From: Acuticoccus sp. I52.16.1
GTDB taxonomy: Bacteria; Pseudomonadota; Alphaproteobacteria; Rhizobiales; Amorphaceae
NCBI RefSeq assembly: GCF_022865125.1
Contig: NZ_CP094828.1
Span: 1,550,001 to 1,614,000, forward strand
Reading direction: 5' to 3'
Length of the DNA: 64,000 nt
The notes under the pieces were generated by a model. It saw only the letters and a program-made list of their open reading frames with translations, was not told the DNA's origin and made no database searches. Shown one piece after another: positions 63,465 through 64,000 of this stretch. The first letter of the stretch is position 1. Every line of letters begins with the position of its first letter. The position numbers and the translations under genes were made by a program.

Positions 63465-64000
63465 ATGATCCGGACCATCCTCGCTCCTTCCCTGGCCATC
63501 GGCCTGGGCCTCGCGCTCGGCCTGGGCGTCGCCGGCGGTGCCGTGGCCGCCCAGTGTGGCAACGGACCGGGCGGCTTCAACACCTGGGTGGGGCAGTTCA
63601 AGCGCGAAGCCGTCGCGGCGGGGATCCGCCAGCGGACGGTGGACCAGGCGCTGGCGGGCGTCACCTACTCGAAGCGCGTCATCGGCTACGACCGCAACCA
63701 GAAATCGTTCAAGCTCTCGTTCGACCAGTTCTGGGCCCGCCGCGTGAACAACGCGATGATCCAGAGGGGGCGCTCCTTCATCCGCGACAATCGGGTGATG
63801 ATGAGTTCCATCGAGCAGCGCTACGGCGTGCCTTCGGCGCTGGTGGTCGCGGTGTGGGCGCTGGAGACCGGCTTCGGCAGCAACAACGGCAACCTCCCCA
63901 TCATCCGCTCGCTGGCGACGCTCTCCTACGACTGCCGCCGGTCCGAGTTCTTCACCGCCGAGCTGATGGCGGCGCTCAAGATCATCGACCGGGGCGACAT
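63465..64000 (+). CDS. Lytic murein transglycosylase, MltB-like (5' part only)
   Basis: The window ends inside this gene after about 178 codons. The product has a signal peptide (MIRTILAPSLAIGLGLALG, cleavage near VAA-QC) and the start of an SLT_2/MltB catalytic domain: FNTWVGQFKREAVAAGI, then VPSALVVAVWALETGFGSN in which the Glu of ALETGFG is the catalytic acid. It cleaves peptidoglycan glycan strands to anhydro-muropeptides. GGAGAGA precedes the ATG. Confidence 0.92.
   Translation, partial: MIRTILAPSLAIGLGLALGLGVAGGAVAAQCGNGPGGFNTWVGQFKREAVAAGIRQRTVDQALAGVTYSKRVIGYDRNQKSFKLSFDQFWARRVNNAMIQRGRSFIRDNRVMMSSIEQRYGVPSALVVAVWALETGFGSNNGNLPIIRSLATLSYDCRRSEFFTAELMAALKIIDRGD

Overview
The window is a GC-rich stretch of an alphaproteobacterial chromosome, most likely Hyphomicrobiales (Rhizobiales). 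The lineage signs are the addB-addA-trxA order, the small SRP RNA followed by dnaX-ybaB-recR, a DnaX without the cysteine zinc cluster, an Omp19/Inh-type lipoprotein, CTTG-N17-CYTATNT heat-shock promoters and a BcsN-type cellulose lipoprotein. Genus cannot be fixed from the sequence alone. Nearly all the DNA is coding. I see no insertion sequence, prophage, tRNA, rRNA or CRISPR array, so this is mostly core chromosome with a few accessory loci.

Layout. 1-9.2 kb: end of addB, then addA, trxA, grpE, a kpsS-like capsule gene that appears to start at CTG, a PfkB-family adenosine kinase and a TraB/GumN protein. 9.2-13.7 kb: moaE, moaD, pgsA and a DUF2244 gene on the minus strand, then a two-gene ABC transporter (fused permease plus ATPase, no binding protein). 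13.7-16.6 kb: SRP RNA, dnaX, ybaB, recR. 16.6-20.2 kb: SH3 protein, hydroxyacid dehydrogenase, Omp19-like lipoprotein and an unrecognised basic protein. 20.4-27.5 kb: a proteostasis block (hslU, hslV, dnaJ, dnaK) in which an antisense yetF-type gene separates hslV from hslU, with sigma-32-like promoters before hslV and dnaK and a phospholipid methyltransferase gene beside dnaJ. 27.5-34.6 kb: a cytochrome b561-YceI fusion plus stand-alone YceI, alkB, an exported protein, CPBP protease, tenA, a GT61 glycosyltransferase and a DUF475 membrane protein.

35-39.7 kb: metZ overlaps trkH by one base, and trkH diverges from a KefB-type antiporter around a perfect inverted repeat, giving a potassium-homeostasis locus. 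39.8-44.4 kb: a pyrimidine operon in the order HDAC-like hydrolase, pyrK, pyrD, pyrC, pyrE; the dihydroorotate dehydrogenase is the class 1B two-subunit type. 44.5-52.5 kb: accessory genes, including a HisKA_2 kinase, DUF3299 protein, methyltransferase, M20 peptidase, a RuBisCO-like protein with altered metal-site residues, an array of degenerate 20-bp tandem repeats, an XRE-cupin regulator and a BKACE enzyme flanking an AT-rich control region.

52.7-62.4 kb: a cellulose locus, bcsN divergent from bcsA-bcsB and followed by a large TPR protein with an N-terminal membrane anchor and no visible beta-barrel or endoglucanase partner. A near-perfect 22-bp palindrome lies between bcsN and bcsA. The window ends with phzF and the start of a lytic transglycosylase gene. 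The items most worth following up are the RuBisCO-like protein with the adjacent repeat array, the reduced cellulose export machine and its palindrome, the CTG-start capsule gene, and the HDAC-pyrimidine operon.
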